64,000 bases of DNA from Undaria pinnatifida (lineage: Eukaryota; Sar; Phaeophyceae; Laminariales; Alariaceae): assembly GCA_012845835.1 (NCBI GenBank), contig JABAKD010000023.1:9279840-9343839 (forward strand), read 5' to 3'. Each line of letters opens with the position of its first letter. Positions within the stretch are counted from its first letter, which is position 1. This document shows positions 1 to 11,640 of the stretch, piece by piece. Under the pieces are notes generated by a model. The model did not search any database and had not been told where the DNA came from. It saw nothing but the letters and a program-made list of their open reading frames with translations. A program made the position numbers and the translations under genes.

Positions 1-350
1 CCCGGAAGTTCTGTAACTTCTGTACGCCCGTGCCACAATACCCGGAAGTTCTGGAAGTCTGTAAAACTTTCATACCCGAGCACGAAACTTCTGGAAGTGC
101 TGTAAGAATTTCATACCCGTACGCGGAACTTATGTGAGTTCTGTAAGACCCGAGTCACAATCCCTGGGGTACGGCTACATAATGTTTTGTACCCGCCCGG
201 ACCTTCTGAGAGTTCTGTATGCCTGTGCCACAATACCCGAAACTTCTGGGAGTTCTGTAAGACGCCAATACCCTTACCTGGAATCCGCAAACCCTACAGA
301 ACATAAACGTGGATTGTTCTGCAGAACTTACAGAAGTTTTTGGTAGGGTA
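1..350. repeat. GAACTTCTG/AGTTCTGTA minisatellite
   Basis: Units of about 40-50 bp repeat with variation. Each contains CGGAACTTCTG, then AGTTCTGTA, then a tract ending in CACAATACC. The two halves of the core are partly self-complementary, so each unit can fold. The same family occurs at 50035-50385, 56060-56740 and 57400-57966. Copies at 50 kb are mostly inverted relative to these. Confidence 0.85.
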
Positions 351-420
351 CCCGTAATGATGCGAAGGTTGGCACCGGGGTGCGATCGATATTTAAATGT
401 TTCTACGTTGTGTTTTTTAT

Positions 421-1461
421 CGCACCCCGGTGCTATCTCTCCGATGGGTGCCAACCTTCCGATGGGGGTGCGGAAATACAATGAAATCATGCCGTTCTTC
501 AATTTTGGCGCACCCCCGGTGCGATCTCTCCGATGGGTGCGCTGCTGAATCGAAATACACCGCGCCGTACTGGGGCAACGGTGCTGCTGCGTACATGCAC
601 CCCGGTGCGATCTCTCCGATGGGTGCGATACCGAGTACCACAGCAGCTGGATACCGTACCCACCCTGTTGCAGATGTAGGGCACAGTAAACACAGCAGTT
701 ACCACACACCTTACATCTCCCACAACGGTGTGCCGGCGTATTGATAATCGATCAGGTAAAATATGGTATACCGGTAATACGGCACAATACCCCGAAAAAC
801 GCGGCGGCATTCCGCTGAGATGCGCAGCGTCTACACAAACCCACGGCATCCTGACCACCCCCTGCAGCATCATGTCAGAGGGTGCACGCAGCGAGACTGC
901 CTTTTCACAGGCCAATGAGAGTGCTGCTGCTGCTGCTCCTGCTGCGGCTGCCGACCCTTTGGCAGCAGGAGAGGCCATCGACGAGATGCTGGCAGCAAAT
1001 GATGTCCACCGATGAACCACTCGATTTCCTCTGTAGCTCCTGTCTGCCTCGGTTGCACAAGGTAGGTATTGCAATATCGTACCACGAGCTGGTTCTGTGA
1101 TTTGTGAGGTGTACCGGTAGGCGGCATGTACCGGATGATGTGTGCTGTGTGCTTGGTTGAGAGCATACAAATTAAACGACTCAAAGCTTCCTAAAACGAC
1201 TTGACCGAAGCTGCGTTGGTAAAGTACGTTTGAGAGGAGTGGCGCACTGGTGATACATCATCGGAGTATGAAATAATGAGAATATTACCTACCACAGACC
1301 CGCTGCGGTGGCCCTCAATTTCTATTCATGTCGGAGAGATCGCACCCTGTCGGGGAGATCGCGCTCGGGTGCGATCTCTCCGATGGGGGTGCGAAAACAC
1401 GATGAAATGTTTTTACGTTGTGTTTTTTATCACACACCCAGGTGCTATCTCTCCGATGGGT
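421..1461. repeat. Subterminal GATCTCTCCGATGGGTG repeats
   Basis: Copies lie near 421-460, 512-541, 598-629, 1332-1360 (inverted), 1365-1395 and 1437-1465. Each is about 24-30 bp with GGTGC on one side and GGGTGCG on the other, so neighbouring copies are partly complementary. They cluster toward both ends of the enclosing element. Confidence 0.75.
872..1015 (+). CDS. Coding-like fragment in the TIR element
   Basis: A 47-codon frame begins MSEGARSE and continues as an Ala-rich stretch, then AIDEMLAAN, then a stop. Composition changes sharply from the flanks. A plausible splice donor (CACAAG then GTAGGT) follows at about 1061-1066, but in another frame. It may be a captured exon fragment or chance. 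No family recognised. Confidence 0.25.
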   Translation: MSEGARSETAFSQANESAAAAAPAAAADPLAAGEAIDEMLAANDVHR

Positions 1462-1573
1462 GTCAACCTTCGATGGGTGCCAACCTTCCCATGGTTACGG
1501 CAATACCCGGGGTTAATACCTCGGGTATGGTTTGTGCGTACCCTACAGAACATAACCTTGGAATTCGTAAATC

Positions 1574-1655
1574 AAAACTCAGCTTTGCAAGCTGCCTGTG
1601 ATACTTCCGATATCGCGCGTGTTACGGGGTGTGTATAACCTCGTGAAGAATACTT
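1574..1655. repeat. Diverged tail of the abundant retroposon family
   Basis: AAACTCAGCTTTGCAAGCTG followed by a TGATACTTCCGATATCGCGC-type segment parallels the 3' part of the repeat family seen intact at 4994-5193, 27000-27240 and elsewhere. The same diverged copy sits near 58030-58145 in the right block, where a short part is duplicated. Confidence 0.6.
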
Positions 1656-1659
1656 TAGT

Positions 1660-1915
1660 ACCAGCAGTACCAGTAGCAGTAGTAGTAGCAGTAGCAGTAG
1701 CAGTAGAAGTAGCAGTAATAGTTATAATAGTAGCAGTAGCAGTAGCATTGTAGCGGCAAAAATAGTAGCAGTAGCAGTGATAGCGGTATTAATAGTAGTA
1801 ATAGTGGCAGCAGCAGCACTAGTAGCAGCAGTAGCAGCAGTAGCAGCAGTAACAGCAGTAGCTGTAGCAGTAGTAGTAACAGTAGGATAGATGACAGCGG
1901 TAATGGTTGTTGTTG
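1660..1915. repeat. CAG/TAG trinucleotide array
   Basis: An interrupted array of AGT and AGC triplets. The homologous array at 58152-58410 differs in length and arrangement, so it is length-unstable. Frames through it encode poly-Ser or poly-Leu and are not genes. Confidence 0.9.
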
Positions 1916-2904
1916 CTGTTGCTGCAACCAAGATAAGAGCTCGCGAGGCATTAGAGCTGTCATGACGGTATGTCCCGCAACCTTACACCTGCTATGCACT
2001 AAGCCATACATATATATCCAGTTAACAGCAATGGGTCACGAAACAAGAGCCGCTGTTCCGGCTCGTCACGGGTTGCTCATAAACGGGGGTACCCACTGCA
2101 CACGCACAGTCGCTTGGAAAAGCACCCCCCAGCTCGAAACGTGGAGACCCTTCGTCGGCAGCTAAGCACACCTTTACGATACGATACGATACCGCTACCT
2201 GTAGACTACAGCGGTAGTACTCCTGTAGTTACTAGTATTAGGAGTTGGACAATGTGATCTGTCACTCACTGCTGTGTGTTCTTTATGGCGTTCCGTGTTG
2301 AAGATTATAAGCGAGCAGTTCCCCCAGTGTGCCAAGATCCGCGAGGAAGGAGAGCGGGAGGAAGGAAGAGCGGATTGATTGCTCCATTTCGGAGGCGCCT
2401 CGGTATGGAATGACGAAGACGACGCAATAGCAGTGGTAGTACCAGACGAGGGTATAGAGGAAGGAACGAGAAATCATGATACAAGGTTTCTGCGCTAACG
2501 CGCAACGCTAAGTCAAAGCGATTCCAAGACCATTGGACCACGGAGGGTCGGTCGAAGCGAAGATACTATTTGGTCGTGATATTAGCGCCAAACTAGTACC
2601 TGATACGTACGAAAGTACTTAATAGGGCTGACGGCTGGCGCCGGAACGAATATCAAAACAGAAAGCCACGTCTACACCTCGTATCCTACATCTGATATCA
2701 GCGTTATCAATGCATTTCCGTCCGATCTACAGCAGCCCTGTCCCCCGTAGATAGTAGCCGTTTAGAAAATTAGCCTTGAAGAACTCTAGATTAAAGACAA
2801 TAGAAGTTAATACTACCCTATTAATCAACAAGGTGCCGGCATGTGTCACTAGAAAAACCACCCTATAACGGCAACTAGCACTGCTCATTTACTGCCTCCC
2901 ATGG

Positions 2905-3275
2905 TTGTTTCGAATGGTCCCCGAGGGGCATGCAGGGCTGTCGGCGTTGCGAAGCGTTTTTTTCAGCATGTTTTCCGGTGTCTTTAAGCATGTCTCCTCT
3001 GGCTCGCTGCGTAGACATAAGGTCGACATTACTCTAAAGGAGCGCTATAGAGCAGGCAGGCGGTGAAGGGCGGTGAACGATGTGGGGTGTCCTGCGTGGA
3101 CCATCACCGCCATCACCTACACATTCTCGCCCACGTATGATGGCCTTGATGTGACTATGAAATCTATGATGGCCTTTACCTGACCGTGGATTCTACCATC
3201 ACCTGGTTGCACCCCAACCATGACATGGTTTAACGTCGAATTCATAGACTATCTATCTATGGAGAGGGCAATCCT
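2905..3275. repeat. ~320 bp intra-block direct repeat, first copy
   Basis: Starts near GGTCCCCGAGGGGCATGCAG and ends near a GACTAT motif. It aligns with 6588-6905 (GGTTCCCGAGGGAGATGCAG start) through shared blocks such as GACATTAC, GCAGGCAG, TGTCCTGC and ACATGGTTTAACGTCGAAT. The two copies bracket about 3.3 kb. They could be terminal repeats of an old element or part of a higher-order duplication. The right block has the pair near 59478-60115 and 63263-63575. Confidence 0.7.
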
Positions 3276-4467
3276 TAACATTAGCCCACCCTGAATAGCC
3301 GTAGATTCAGGTCGCATGACAATCAAAGGATGTCAACAAAACACTCAGAATTTGGAAAGGAAATCGAAGATGCGGTTGATGGAAACCAACGAAAATGAGG
3401 CCATAGATTGGCCCGCACGTCATAACGAGATTAATATGCCTCATGTCAATATATACAATACTGTGATCGAGCTCACAACCGTGAGAGCTCGAGGTCGGGT
3501 AGTATACCAGTAGCAATCGACCTACGGAAACTCATAGGACGAAGCCACTAAGCGCAAGGATGCGGGGCCTGCCAAAGGCCAAAACTCTTGCCTTCTGAAG
3601 ACGAGAGTGGTGATGTGGGATTTTCACAATGACAGTTACACATCAGGTTTGTGACGGTGCGGGCGATTGGCCTATCATGGGATACATAGTACTTGGCTGG
3701 CATATTGATGGTAGGCTGTGAGCAGCTATCTGTGCACGAGCGACGCGTGCTACGGTGGAGGTAGCACTTTTTAGGTATTGTTTTTTGCATGACGGGGCTT
3801 CTTAACTCAAATCGTCGGAAATATGCCATTGTTTTGCATTATTTTCAATATTTACCTATAGGCCATGGGATTCTTCATCTGGTAGCAATTCTTGTTTTTC
3901 TATCGTATCAGGATTTGGGTGAGGTCTTATGCTCCCAAAAAAAAGAACCCCAGAAAAAAATGGTGCACCTCTATCGAAGAACGCATCGAGCTCAATTCTC
4001 TACTCGCCTCTACCCTGTTGGGACGTGTGGGAGACAAATACAATGACTTTAAACCTACCCGCTTGGAACTATCAAACACTATAGAGTAAACGAATTCGGT
4101 CTAGCCTCATCAGGGATCTAAGGGTAAGCAGTTGAAACAGGATCATGCTCTGGAAAAAGATAAAAGAACGAAACCGCAGGCGATTGAAGGCAGCATGGCA
4201 AATCTCACAGAGAGCTTGGTGGTAAGGAGCATATTTCTGGATCCAGCCTTTCTGGAGGCCAGCGGAGGTGAGCAGCAAGGCATAAGGAGGAATTCAGTGG
4301 GGAGAAGGAGATAGCCACGGCTGGCATGGCAGGGAGAAATGCTGTAACACCACCTTCGGAATTCTTCGAGGTGGAAGAGAGAGCAGGGAGGGCAGTCTGA
4401 TAGGCGAGTCGTCTTCTGACGCGCATGGAAGAAGGAGCCGCGTATACGGAGGTGAAGGATCTCGGAG

Positions 4468-5055
4468 ATGATGTTGTGGTGGCGACGTGTGCATTCTCCC
4501 TGGGGGGTGGTTTGGTACGGCAAAGTTGGGCGCTGTATTAGCAGCGTGCTTCCTGCTGCTGGTGACGGGGGTAGGAAACGGACGTGGAGTAATCGTGAGC
4601 TATCTGCAGCAGTACCAAATAACGATGGGGATTCATTCAGGCTGCAATTCGACCGGCACAGCCGCACGCACTTTATAATAAGCAGCAGCAACATCAGCAG
4701 CGGAGTCATGGAGCGAGCAGATCTTAGCGGTTTGTCAGCCAGATATTTTTCCATGGCCCGGCAACATCGCGTGACGGAGGGGATAGGTCTGATCTTCATG
4801 ATGGGATTCCGCAAAAATGAATTTCGACCTTATTTTACGATGGATACCCCTGTCCATCGATACATTGTCTTTGGCCTGATTTTGGTGTACTTTCATTTGC
4901 AGCAAGGGTGGAGACTCGCAGATAGCAAACGACCGATCATTTATCTGCGGCAAGAGTGGAGACCCACATGCAGTAGACGATATATATTCCGAGTTTCCGC
5001 GCACAGACTGACTAAAATCATCCTGTTGACCCTGATAGCTACACTGAAGTTGTAA
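4468..5055 (+). other. Open frame, broken between copies; probably not a gene
   Basis: A frame starting MMLWWRRVH is open on the plus strand. The minus strand of the same region is also open for over 200 codons. In the right block (61308-61766) the frame shifts after RKNEFRPYF, and here it reads into the inserted retroposon. Both facts argue against a maintained protein. No domain recognised. Confidence 0.15.
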
Positions 5056-5193
5056 GGGGAGTCGCCGACCTATATCCTTAATGAGGACACACAACTCGTA
5101 ATGCGCGCGATCGGAGTATCACACACAGCTTGCAAAGATGAGTTTCGACGAAATCTTCGATCTCACAGCTGGAGTGTATTTTCATTTTTTATA
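4994..5193 (+). mobile_element. 200 bp 5'-truncated retroposon with 10 bp target duplication
   Basis: ATATTCCGAG at 4984-4993 is repeated at 5194-5203 around the insert and occurs once at the matching empty site 61825-61834. The insert starts TTTCCGCGCACAGACTG and ends in a T-rich tail (TGTATTTTCATTTTTTATA). Longer relatives elsewhere continue upstream of TTTCCGCG, so this copy is 5'-truncated. A target duplication, a 3' tail and variable 5' truncation are hallmarks of target-primed reverse transcription (LINE or SINE type). No convincing Pol III A or B box was found. Confidence 0.85.
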
Positions 5194-5501
5194 ATATTCC
5201 GAGATTCGTTCTGGGTGGTAAAAACGTGGCCTTTTTCGCCCAACACTTGTGAAGTAGTCAAGAACTGTCTTTGCAAATCCGAGAAACTTGTTGTGTGTTT
5301 CTGATGTAGACTGGGCCAGAAGGGGCCTGGTGGAGCTGGTATACATACGTTGAGCATGCGAAGAAATGGGTACGTAGGTGCACCTTGAGAGCTGTACTGC
5401 TGATGATGTATGGTATTATTGGTGACACTTATTGTAGTGTATTTTGCGGGTACCTTTTGTTTTTAGCAGCAGTCTTCTGATTGATTGCAAACTAATGGAA
5501 G

Positions 5502-5780
5502 GTGAGCATACTCATTATTGTTTGGTTGTTCTCCCAACCGCAGTGTCATTTTGCGAATACTTGTTCGCAACATGGGATTGAAACACGGAACGTTTTTGCG
5601 ATGAAAGAACATGTTTCGGGGCTGGAAGGGTTTAGGCTGTTCGTGTCGGCAGTGGCGGCATATTATTGTTTTTATATTGAATTATTTGGAGCTATGGGAC
5701 AAGAGCCAAAAATAGAGTATTTTCGGTTTTATGGTGGTTTTCAAGCGACTAGTATTTCTGGTATTATGCGCTATATATAA
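5502..5780 (+). other. Unrecognised 92-codon frame kept in both block copies
   Basis: The frame starts MSILIIVWLF and is present at 62138-62416 with a handful of substitutions and no frameshift. It has a hydrophobic N-terminus and a FVSAVAAYYCFY segment that could be membrane-spanning. Preservation may only reflect recent duplication. The right copy also has a 169-codon open frame on the opposite strand. Confidence 0.2.
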
Positions 5781-6008
5781 AATACGATTCAGCCATGCGA
5801 AGGAGGATGTATGCTATCTCGCTTTACCGTCACGATCTGTGTATCTATGGCGGGAGTAGAGGGCAAAAGGAGACTTTTGTCCGGTGGAACGAGTTTCCTC
5901 GCGATCTCTGGCATTGTTATCTTTTGCCTTGGACTATACCTGGTGCTATTTTGACGCGGCTAATGTAATCTCATCTACAATTGCGATAGACTAGTTGTAA
6001 GTGGGGGT

Positions 6009-6227
6009 ATGGAAGCGGTTTTCACTCATGACGATGAGTTTTTTCCTCTTGCCATTTTTATTGTTTTAGGTGATGGAGTTGAGTCCGTTGTTGATTCGTC
6101 ACTGTCTTGTGAGCAACCCGGGACGACGGTGTTGATTTGCAATTGTCAGCGTGACAGTTACGTTTTAGTTTTGTACCGGTCCGAGCTATTGGCCTACTAT
6201 GGGATACCTTGCACCTGGCTGGCATAA
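6009..6227 (+). other. Unrecognised 72-codon frame kept in both block copies
   Basis: Starts MEAVFTHDDEFF and ends near GIPCTWLA. The counterpart at 62680-62898 differs at few positions and is open throughout. The last third is homologous to noncoding sequence near 3600-3740, part of the module duplication, which makes a real protein doubtful. Confidence 0.2.
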
Positions 6228-6587
6228 TGATGGCAGACTGTGCGCTCTCACGCATGAACTCATTTCTCCACTTGCCTCTACCTTGTTGGGATGTTTGGGG
6301 GACTAATACAATGAGTTGAAACCTACCCCGCTTAGAGCTATGAACATAGAGCACCAGAAAGACCGGAGGAAGTCGCGCAAACACAAGATTGACAGGTCAT
6401 GCCGACGACGCCATGTGTCTCACGCATGAGCTCATTTGTCCACTTGCCTCTACCTTGTTGGGATGTTTGGGGGACTAATACGATGAGTTACCCCGCTTAG
6501 AGCTAACGAACATAGAGCACCAGAAAGACCGGAGGAAGTCGCGCAAACACAAGATTGACAGGTCATGCGGACGACGCCATGTGTCAA

Positions 6588-6905
6588 GTGGTTCCCGAGG
6601 GAGATGCAGGATTGTCGGTGTTGGAAAGAGTTCTCCTCGTAAATTCTGTTGCGTTTATTCATCCCTTCTTTGGCTCGTTGGCTAGACACTAAACCGACAT
6701 TACCCTGAAGAAACGGTATAGGGCAGGCAGGCAGCGCAGAGCAGTGAACGATGTCGGGTGTCCTGCCTGGACCATCACCGTCACTTACATTTTCGCTCAT
6801 CCATGATGACCTTCATGTGACTGCGACATCTACTCTCCGGCCCAACCATAACATGGTTTAACGTCGAATCTGCAGACTATCCCTCTAAGTAGGGCACTTG
6901 ATATC
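6588..6905. repeat. ~320 bp intra-block direct repeat, second copy
   Basis: Partner of 2905-3275. Immediately upstream are two tandem copies of an ~180 bp module (6245-6420 and 6424-6587) that share TACCTTGTTGGGATGTTTGG and AAGACCGGAGGAAGTCGCGC. A diverged copy of part of that module lies at 3970-4090, so modules repeat in the order TR, M1, M2 ... M1, M2, M2, TR. Confidence 0.7.
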
Positions 6906-7362
6906 AACAGTTGTTCCCAGAGCTGGCCAAGCGATTACCCTGGCGATTTCTTGTTCTGCCCGCACGACCGAACCTGCACCACAGGGACCACTACATTATT
7001 ATAAAGTACTACTACTATTGCTCGGTATGTGTTGTATCGTATAATACCTATACTGCGTCGGGTATAACAACTGCGCACGTGTTCCGGCGCGCAGACGTTG
7101 TGGTTGTCGGTGGTGCTCTCTGGTGAGGAGCTCGTTGTACTACTGTTGGGACTAATCAAAACTGTTTTTGATAAAAGCGAAAATTTGAGACAAACTACCC
7201 CAAAGCGCAGATAGATAGGTGTTGTTATCAGTTGCTCTCTCCGTTGTGGTGGTCGCCGCAACACTGAAGATGGTGGAATTGGTTTACTACTGTAGCACTA
7301 CTACTTCATGTACCACCACGACTGGTCATTTCCGGATGGCCACGCGATGCCTTTCCTACCCG

Positions 7363-7480
7363 GCACGGCACGGCACGGCAAGGCGCGGCACTGCACGGCG
7401 CTGTGCTGCTGAGCTAGCGCTGCGTCGCGCTGCTAGGCGGAGCTGAGCTGATGATGCGCCAAGCTGAGATCATCAGCTGG
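7363..7480. repeat. GGCAC pentamers and a small inverted repeat
   Basis: Tandem GGCAC units (about 7363-7385) degrade into GC-rich sequence. AGCTGATGAT near 7446-7455 and ATCATCAGCT near 7470-7479 form a 10 bp stem. AATAAA appears twice at about 7643-7665, which could be polyadenylation signals, but no gene was identified upstream. Confidence 0.6.
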
Positions 7481-7699
7481 GACCTGTTATACAAGTTTCG
7501 TGTAACTACAAAAAATATGTAGAAGGAAAAAATCAAGGAGCACATGTGGACCGTGCCGCAAGTAATAGAAGGAGGCCTTATCCAATGGGGGGTCCTGGGA
7601 GCGCAGAGATGCCCCAACCGAACCCTCTCAGGAAAAAAAATGAAATAAATGGTTTAATAAAATGTATGCGCACACATACATAAATCGCGCATATTTTGA

Positions 7700-8960
7700 A
7701 ATGCTCCTCCCCCCCCCCCCACCCCCCGATCCCTCTTGTTCAAACGCTCCACCTGATATCAAAATCTACCAGAGTATTAAACACTACCAGCCAGCTGATA
7801 TCATCTCATTATCCCTCTAGCCATCCATGCCGTAGCTCCAACTCATCTCCGCCTTCCGCCCCTCCCACCCCCTTTTGTTCTCCGCCCAGTTCGTTCAAAC
7901 GCCCCACTTACAATCGAAATAGGCCAGAGCAATAAACACTTCTAAGCAATTTATATCACGTCATTATCTTAGCCATCCATGACGTAGCTTTCATTCATCC
8001 CCCCTCCCCCCCTCCAACGCCCCCTCCTTCCCCGCACCCCGCATGATCGCCTAGACCCAGCACCGCGCGTATAGCAAGCCCCTACGACATATATGATTAA
8101 TACGCGCGATCGAAGGATCACACACAATGTTGCGAAGATCAGTGTCGACCAAATCCTTGATCTCATATCTGGAGTGTATTGTAATATTACACGTGACCTA
8201 AACTTCTTTAAAACCCTCCCCCCTTTCTACTTTTTTCTTTTTCTTTTTTCCTCACTTTCTCTTGCTACACGCCCCACCAAATATCGAAATCCGCCAGAGT
8301 AATAAACACTTCCACGCCCTGGATATCGCCTTGTTATCGTTTTAGAGCCGTCCATGCCGCTGCTGGAATTCCCACCCACCCCCGCCCCCAACGCCCCCTC
8401 CTTCCTCACCATCCGCACCTTCGCCTAGACCTAGCACCGCGCGTATAGCAAACCCCTACATCTATGCGACCTAAAGCCCTCCCCCCCCGCCCCCCGCCCC
8501 CCCCCGCCACATTCTCCCCCCCCTCCCCCACAAGAAGGATTTATAGTTTCCACGCACCAATTGACCTGCCCCACCCGTCCCCTGCCCCCCCCCGCCCCCC
8601 CCTCTCGCCCCCTTTTGATCTAAATCAGGCCCCCACGTCCTTAAAAACTCCGCCATCCCCTCACCGGCTGTTCGACTTACAGTATTCACTTGATAAACTT
8701 ATGCAGTTCCCTCCACAGCTGTCAGATTTTGTCCCCCTCAGAAACGGATTTTATAGTTTTCGCGCACAGACTGCCTAACATCACCCTGTTGACCCTGATA
8801 GCTACAGTGCACTGTAGTTGCAAGGGGAGACGCCGACCTATATCCTTAATGAGGACACACAACCCGTAATACGCGCGATCGGAGTATCACACACAGCTTG
8901 CAAAGATGGGTTTGGACAACATATTTGATCTCACAGCTGGATGGAGTGTATTTTAATCGT
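7700..8960 (+). repeat. C-rich composite retroposon copies
   Basis: Two successive members of the abundant family, each with poly-C tracts, a GCCATCCATG-type module and, at the 3' end, CACAGCTGGA then GAGTGTATTTTAAT. The second ends at about 8955. The long proline-rich frames across the C runs are low-complexity artefacts. Confidence 0.75.
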
Positions 8961-11640
8961 TATAATGAATCATGAAGAATTTCGTCGTGTGCCCACATAT
9001 TTTCGTTTTTTTTACAGCATGCCGCGTTGTTTTTTAATAATACCTGGTAGGAGACTGCTTCTTGCTGTAGTATTATTCGTAGTGTGGTGTCGTTCTCTCT
9101 TTTTTTGGCATGCCAGACATCAACCCTTAATTAACTACATTTTTCCAGCTGGTCTCTTCTATTTTGAGTTCATCTACAACATAAGTTTCTTCTGTAGTAT
9201 TCATCCAGGACCCATAAAGAAAGTAGACATACACAATACCCCGAAGGAAACGAACCCACAGCTGGCGTGTACGTGCCATATGTATTATGACATAAAATAG
9301 CACGCAAGATACTGTAACATACATCTTGCGATGACATTAAATGGTTGCTCGAAAATTAATGCAGAATTTCCAAAACACGGAACAAGGGCGGGAGGCACAA
9401 ACAACGAAAACTGGTGGCGTTGGAAGTGTTTCATTGATATGCATACTCGGAAGAAGGTGCGTGCTGTTTCTCTTCAAAGCAGCCGAATGTGTGAGTCGGT
9501 GGGTCAGCGCGGTAATTGGTTATGCAGGCTGCCGCGAGCAATATAAGAGGTGCCACGCAACTCGCAAGATAACACACACCTAAGGGTGTCGCATTTTTGG
9601 TTGTCGGGTAGTGCACGTCCGATGCGAGTCGTACGGCATGGCACGAGGGACAACACACACGGAGACTATTATTAGGCCAAACATCATTTTGATTGCTAGC
9701 ATATCGTTTGGCAGGTCGTATATTTACAGTACGCGTTTTAGCTCTTTCACTATTGAAAACGTTACGCCACGTTAACTCCAAGTCGTTGGTACCCAAATAG
9801 TTGGGGGCAGTTCTCACGGAGTAGCTGATAAATGGCTCAACCGGCTTTGTTTCGAGCACTGCTAGTAAATTTGGGGCGAATAATCGGGAGGAACCACCTA
9901 CAATACTATAGCCCTGGCGACGGAGAAGGACCTCTCTCTACCGTTTGCACACCGGGATAGGTAAGCTCCAGCTGTGCCAAGCGGTTTCACCGGCCCTACG
10001 ATGCAGTGAGAACAGCGGCACTGATCAAGCGGCCCTGTGGGGGGCCACCAGTGAATATACCAAGACATGCTACAGCAGCGGTATCTCTACGAATGCCGTA
10101 CTTGTATTATAGTTCGGTTCTCTCGGCGGGAGGAATGACCGGCACGAACATTGGCTGTTTGCCGTTATTGTTCTTCGCATCGTGATGAAATAAGCGATGA
10201 AGTCCATACGAAGTCACAGGCCTCACAGACCCTCATTTATTGCTTTCGTCTTTACATGAGACTATGCACTGTACCTGTACAGGGCATGCGTGGATGGATG
10301 TTGTTCTGTCTTCGGAAGGATGATGGCATGTGTGTGATGCGTGTGACACCATCCTTCCCGCGACTCATCCTATACTGTGGCACATGCCGGGTAGAGGAGA
10401 AACGGCTGTGGCTGAGGGAGGGGGGAGGGCTCACCCAAGCAGCAGGCGTGGTGCTGCAGCGGTATGGGTGTTAGATGCACTATAATTCTTGGTAATCATC
10501 AGATAGCGGTTTGTCTTGCTTCCAACCCCTATTTACCTTGACCCGATACCCCCATTGTATGAAACACGTCCCGTTTTGGGGCCGAAGGCATAGACTATAC
10601 TAAATCCTTCTATTCATATTTCGAAGACATGACTATATTCAAGGTTCCCCTCCGGGAAGTGCCTAAGGGAGTGGCTCAACAACGAAACCCAAAGATCCAA
10701 CATCTGACTGTCTGTGGGCAAATAAGATGTACCTGGTGGTAGTGAAACCTATGTTCTTGTCCGCAGCTCAATATATAGACTATAGTTCCTTGGATCTCAT
10801 TGGCTGGATGCTTGCCAAAGGATGTCCTGGACTCCGTGCGGCGGATAGCTTGGTTTAGTGAGTTGCCAGACCAGCATCATAGAGCACGCACGCTACACGG
10901 TATCACGGTAGCGCGCACCAACATATTTCAGAGGCTCGCCTCGCCTGGGGAAGCTCGATTTCTCACCCAAAACCTGATCTTGATATATTGTGTGAGAACA
11001 AACCTGGATGAAGGAGCCCCAGCCCCCAAAACACACTTTTGCGAGAAATATTTTAGACTATGTTGTGACACCTCTATATCGTAGCTAGCACGCGCGAGAG
11101 CGAGCTACGACAATTAGATGAAATGGTTGATACACGACGTGTGTGTATGAGGCGGACGTAGGGGGTTGTCCCAACATCAATTGGTTGATCGAGCGTGATG
11201 TTTGATTGGTTTACCAGGAATAAAGGCAGAGGTAGGTGTGAATAGGATATTTCCTCCTGGGACGGAAACGTGCGCAGGGCCGAAATTTGTATACCAGGTA
11301 GTATTATGTATGTATAAATACCCCTCCAAGGAAGTGCCGTTCACACGTATGTCATGCTACGGAAAAAAATGTGCAACGTTTATTTACGTTTTGAGGCTCC
11401 TTGCTTTCGATGAAAATAGCAAAATGTTCAACATGACTGTCCAAAACGTTTCCACTGAAAAAGGCTGAGGCACCCTCCCTCGAGGTAGTAAACACACGGT
11501 TTTGCTTTGTGCTGAATGAACTACATCAAACAACAGCGACAATGGCTTCTGTACTGCGAGGATCGGCGTGTTGGTGCCCTCGTATCAAAGAGACAAGCGT
11601 TAAATATCGTTGCAGGGCCACAGTATCAAAGAGCCAAGCC
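8960..11640. other. No recognisable gene
   Basis: Unique-looking sequence with only short frames of no recognised family, for example plus-strand frames at 8941-9300 and 10151-10474. The octamer TAGACTAT occurs at 10591, 10776 and 11054. I cannot assign a function to this stretch. Confidence 0.5.

Larger units (their letters stand above)
351..1501. mobile_element. 1.15 kb terminal-inverted-repeat DNA element
   Basis: This segment is absent from the other copy of the long direct repeat, where the sequence runs straight through near 57961-57972. Its ends are inverted repeats: positions 352-376 match the complement of 1476-1500 at 22 of 25 bases, starting CCGTAA and sharing GAAGGTTGGCACC. No transposase is visible, so it is probably nonautonomous. 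The exact target duplication is unclear, because the flanks differ by one or two bases from the empty site. Six internal copies of a motif containing GATCTCTCCGATGGGTG lie near both ends, the subterminal pattern typical of transposase-binding repeats. A short coding-like segment lies in the middle. Confidence 0.75.
1..7327. repeat. Long direct repeat, left copy
   Basis: This block matches 57577-64000 almost base for base in the same orientation. Shared stretches include the GAACTTCTG minisatellite, the CAG/TAG array, the region around 2000-2900, and 5500-7327. Both copies are cut by the window ends, so the full unit is longer. Differences are mostly single bases plus discrete insertions, each annotated separately. 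Short open frames are kept in both copies on both strands, which argues for recent duplication rather than coding constraint. It could be a segmental duplication, a huge satellite unit, the ends of a very large element, or an assembly artefact joining two haplotypes. Confidence 0.95.

Noticed and set aside
4143-4814. 223-codon minus-strand frame starting MRNPIMKIRP, with a similar frame at 60950-61654
   Set aside because: Both copies are open on both strands and lie in a recently duplicated block. The composition is Leu/Ser/Arg-rich, with no recognised domain or splice support.
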